Below are positions 61,848 to 64,000 of a stretch of DNA of 64,000 nt, piece by piece. Below the pieces are notes generated by a model. It worked only from the letters and a program-made list of their open reading frames with translations, was not told the DNA's origin and did not search any database. Source of the stretch: Pseudomonas sp. CFBP13508 (GTDB lineage: Bacteria > Pseudomonadota > Gammaproteobacteria > Pseudomonadales > Pseudomonadaceae); assembly GCF_005233515.1 (NCBI RefSeq), contig NZ_QFZZ01000008.1, forward strand, positions 186,001 through 250,000, written 5' to 3'. Position numbers and translations under genes: made by a program. Numbering within the stretch: position 1 is the stretch's first letter; each line of letters opens with the position of its first letter.

Positions 61848-62510
61848 TTATTTGAGGTAGCCGTTTTGGGCCAGAAAGCTTTCGGTGATGGTGCTGCCGG
61901 CGGTCTTCTCGGCGGCCTTGTCGCCCAGCAGCAGACGCTCCAGATAACGCGCCAGCAGGTCGACTTCCAGATTCACCCGGCGGCCCGGCTTATATGAAGC
62001 CATGATGGTTTCGCTGAGGGTGTGCGGAATGATCGTCAGCATGAATTCGGCGCCATCGACTTCGTTCACGGTCAGGCTGGTGCCGTCGACGGTGATCGAG
62101 CCTTTGTGGGCGATGTACTTGGCCAGTTCTTTCGGCGCGCGGATGCGAAATTCCACGGCGCGGGCATTGTCGCTGCGCGATACCACTTCACCGACGCCGT
62201 CGACGTGTCCGCTGACCAGATGCCCGCCGAGGCGAGTGGTCGGGGTCAGGGCTTTTTCCAGATTGACCGGGCTGCCGCTTTTCAAGTCATTCATGGCGGT
62301 GCAATCAAGGGTTTCGCGGCTGACGTCGGCGGCGAAACCGTCGCCCGGCAGCTCGACGGCGGTCAGGCAAACGCCGTTGACCGCGATGCTGTCGCCGAGT
62401 TTGACGTCACTCAGATCGAGCTTGCCGGTTGCGACGTGCACCCGCACATCACCGCCCTTTGGGATCAGTGCGCGGATACTGCCGATGGATTCGATGATGC
62501 CGGTGAACAT
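61848..62510 (-). CDS. ribE: Riboflavin synthase, alpha subunit
   Basis: Dismutates two lumazine molecules to riboflavin. 220 residues with the internal repeat of the family: MFTGIIESIGSIRAL in the first lobe and DGVGEVVSRSDNARAVEFRI in the second; GDSIAVNGVCLTAVEL and KGSITVDGTSLTVNEV are the paired active-site strands. 21 bases in front of ribBX. Confidence 0.97.
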   Translation of the reverse strand: MFTGIIESIGSIRALIPKGGDVRVHVATGKLDLSDVKLGDSIAVNGVCLTAVELPGDGFAADVSRETLDCTAMNDLKSGSPVNLEKALTPTTRLGGHLVSGHVDGVGEVVSRSDNARAVEFRIRAPKELAKYIAHKGSITVDGTSLTVNEVDGAEFMLTIIPHTLSETIMASYKPGRRVNLEVDLLARYLERLLLGDKAAEKTAGSTITESFLAQNGYLK

Positions 62511-62557
62511 GGGGTTCTCCTTGAGAACGAGGCCAGCGCTAACGCGATGGCCGGGAA

Positions 62558-63691
62558 TTATACGCGGGCTGCAGGGACAGGGATCGCAGTGACTCGCCAG
62601 TCATCGCCCACCGCGCGGATTTCAGTGATTTTCAGCTCCGGCGCATCTTTCATCTGCGCCAGCGGCCAGTCGAGCAGCGGACGGGCCGTGGAGCCGAGGA
62701 ACTTGCCGGCAATGAAGATCACGAATTCGTCGACCAGCCCCAGTTGCGCAAAGGCGCCGGCCAGACGCGGACCGGCCTCGACCAGCACCTCGTTGGTGCC
62801 ACGATTGGCCAGTTCGATAAGCAACTGATGCAGATCGACCTGGCCGTCATCACCCGGCACGATCAGGCATTCCGGGCCATTGGCATATTGCTCCTCGACC
62901 GCGACACAGGTGGCCACCAGCGCCGGCCCGGCCTTGAAGAACGGCGCCTCCAGCGGCACTCGCAGGCGGCCATCGATCAATACGCGCAATGGCGGGCGAC
63001 TCATGGCCAGCGCGGTTTGCTCGCTGTCCAGACCGAGTTCGTCTGCGCGTACGGTCAAGCGTGCGCCATCGGCCAGCACCGTGTCGGCGCCGGTCAGCAC
63101 CACAGCCGCCTCAGCGCGCAAACGCTGTACCGCTGAACGCGCCGCCGGGCCGGTGATCCATTGGCTCTCGCCGCTTTCCATCGCTGTGCGCCCGTCGAGG
63201 CTCATGGCCAGCTTGACCCGCACGAACGGCAAGCCATGCTCCATGCGTTTCAGAAAACCTTGATTGAGCTTGCGTGCTTCGCCCTCCAGCACACCGCTTT
63301 CAGTGGCAATACCGGCATCAGCCAAGCGCTGCAAACCGCGCCCGGCGACCTGCGGATTGGGATCACGCATCGCCGCCACGACCCGGGCAACGCCAGCGGT
63401 CACCAAGGCATCGGCACACGGCGGCGTGCGCCCGTGGTGGCTGCAAGGCTCGAGGGTGACATACGCCGTCGCGCCCCGGGCCTGCTCGCCAGCGGCGCGC
63501 AGGGCGTGGACTTCGGCATGGGGTTCGCCGGCGCGCTCATGCCAGCCTTCGCCGACAATCTGCCCGTCACGCACCACCACGCAACCGACTCGCGGATTGG
63601 GATGGGTGGTGTAGTGGCCCTTGCGCGCCAGTTCCAGCGCGCGGGCCATGAAATGCGCGTCGAGGATCGCCTGCTCGGCGGCGGTGGTCAT
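62558..63691 (-). CDS. ribD: Bifunctional pyrimidine deaminase / reductase RibD
   Basis: 377 residues. N-terminal deaminase (1-150) with the zinc site PHAEVHALRAAG and TLEPCSHHGRTPPCADAL; C-terminal reductase with FVRVKLAMSLDGRTAMESGES and ANRGTNEVLVEAGPRLAGAF. Carries out the second and third steps of riboflavin synthesis. Its ATG overlaps the nrdR stop (ATGA). Confidence 0.97.
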   Translation of the reverse strand: MTTAAEQAILDAHFMARALELARKGHYTTHPNPRVGCVVVRDGQIVGEGWHERAGEPHAEVHALRAAGEQARGATAYVTLEPCSHHGRTPPCADALVTAGVARVVAAMRDPNPQVAGRGLQRLADAGIATESGVLEGEARKLNQGFLKRMEHGLPFVRVKLAMSLDGRTAMESGESQWITGPAARSAVQRLRAEAAVVLTGADTVLADGARLTVRADELGLDSEQTALAMSRPPLRVLIDGRLRVPLEAPFFKAGPALVATCVAVEEQYANGPECLIVPGDDGQVDLHQLLIELANRGTNEVLVEAGPRLAGAFAQLGLVDEFVIFIAGKFLGSTARPLLDWPLAQMKDAPELKITEIRAVGDDWRVTAIPVPAARV

Positions 63692-64000
63692 TCTTTCACC
63701 GGTTCGCGGGCGAGGCGGTCGATCTCTTCGCGGAATTCATTGAGGTCCTGGAAGCGCTTGTACACCGAGGCAAAACGGATATAAGCGACTTCATCAAGCT
63801 TTTGCAGCTCGGCCATCACCAGCTCGCCGACCACGAGGGATTTGACCTCGCGTTCGCCGGTGGCGCGCAGCTTGTGCTTGATATGGACCAGAGAGGATTC
63901 GAGGCGCTCGACGCTGACCGGACGTTTCTCCAGCGCGCGTTGCATGCCGGCGCGGAGTTTTTCTTCGTCGAACGGTTGGCGGCTGCCGTCGGTTTTGATC
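63688..64000 (-). CDS. nrdR: Transcriptional repressor NrdR, 5' end cut by window edge
   Basis: Represses ribonucleotide reductase genes in response to bound ATP or dATP. The visible 103 residues are the ATP-cone domain: EEKLRAGMQRALEKRPVS, LESSLVHIKHKLRATGEREV, VGELVMAELQKLDEVAYIRFA and FASVYKRFQDLNEF at the end. The N-terminal zinc ribbon lies beyond position 64000. Gene order nrdR-ribD is widely conserved. Confidence 0.95.
   Translation of the reverse strand, partial: IKTDGSRQPFDEEKLRAGMQRALEKRPVSVERLESSLVHIKHKLRATGEREVKSLVVGELVMAELQKLDEVAYIRFASVYKRFQDLNEFREEIDRLAREPVKE

Noticed and set aside
62511..62557. Possible FMN riboswitch in the rib cluster
   Set aside because: The gap between ribE and ribD is 47 bases, too short for this element, and the other rib gaps do not show its conserved core.

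Overview
The window reads as a chromosomal segment of a Pseudomonas of the fluorescens group. The evidence is high GC, gene orders typical of that genus (nadD-rsfS-rlmH-mrdA-rodA-mltB; nrdR-ribD-ribE-ribBX-ribH-nusB-thiL-pgpA; xseB-ispA-dxs; eatR/exaC-eat-eutBC), and two families of short palindromic (REP) elements scattered between genes. About sixty protein genes are supported. I saw no rRNA, tRNA, CRISPR array, insertion sequence or prophage.

Layout. 1-6724 (minus strand): NAD and proline synthesis, a ribosome silencing factor, an rRNA methyltransferase and the rod-shape cell-wall genes. 6902-9040 (plus): an alkyl-base DNA glycosylase and a DedA-PAP2 fusion membrane protein. 9334-16890 (plus): an accessory locus of three large genes. 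Two are paralogous proteins with ADP-ribosyltransferase-like C-termini, and they flank a protein that resembles the TcdA/TcdB pore-forming region joined to RTX-like repeats. A bidirectional terminator closes it, followed by two unknown minus-strand genes. 17926-25125: a Lon-domain protein, lrgAB, a MaoC hydratase, a MORN-repeat lipoprotein with a legumain-like (C13) peptidase domain, an oxidoreductase, and mpl-ubiX-yceK. 25506-33164: ethanolamine catabolism, with a sigma-54 activator divergent from exaC-eat-eutB-eutC; a sigma-54 promoter and two matching dyads lie in between. 33280-38353: GNAT, DedA, MtfA and pyrophosphatase genes, a LexA/CI-like repressor, an antitoxin without a partner and a lipoprotein. 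38360-48542 (minus): the alpha-2-macroglobulin operon, yfaP-yfaA-yfaT-yfaS-yfaQ-yfaP in transcription order. 48821-55200 (plus): a Fic protein with a striking double palindrome in front, xseB-ispA-dxs, and a BtuB-type receptor. 55338-64000 (minus): btuF, riboflavin synthesis, nusB, thiL, pgpA and part of nrdR.

How the genes fit together. The ethanolamine set takes up ethanolamine, splits it with the adenosylcobalamin-dependent lyase EutBC and oxidises the acetaldehyde with ExaC; there is no microcompartment. BtuB and BtuF further along could supply cobalamin. RibD, RibE, RibBX, RibH and the stand-alone RibA cover most of riboflavin synthesis; RibA is needed because the second domain of RibBX has lost its GTP cyclohydrolase motifs.

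The best candidate for a little-described system is the ART-pore-ART locus at 9334-16890: two different enzyme-like subunits beside one possible shared translocator. All functions there are inferred from motifs read by eye. One key catalytic residue is not where the cholera-toxin pattern predicts, so enzymatic activity is an open question.
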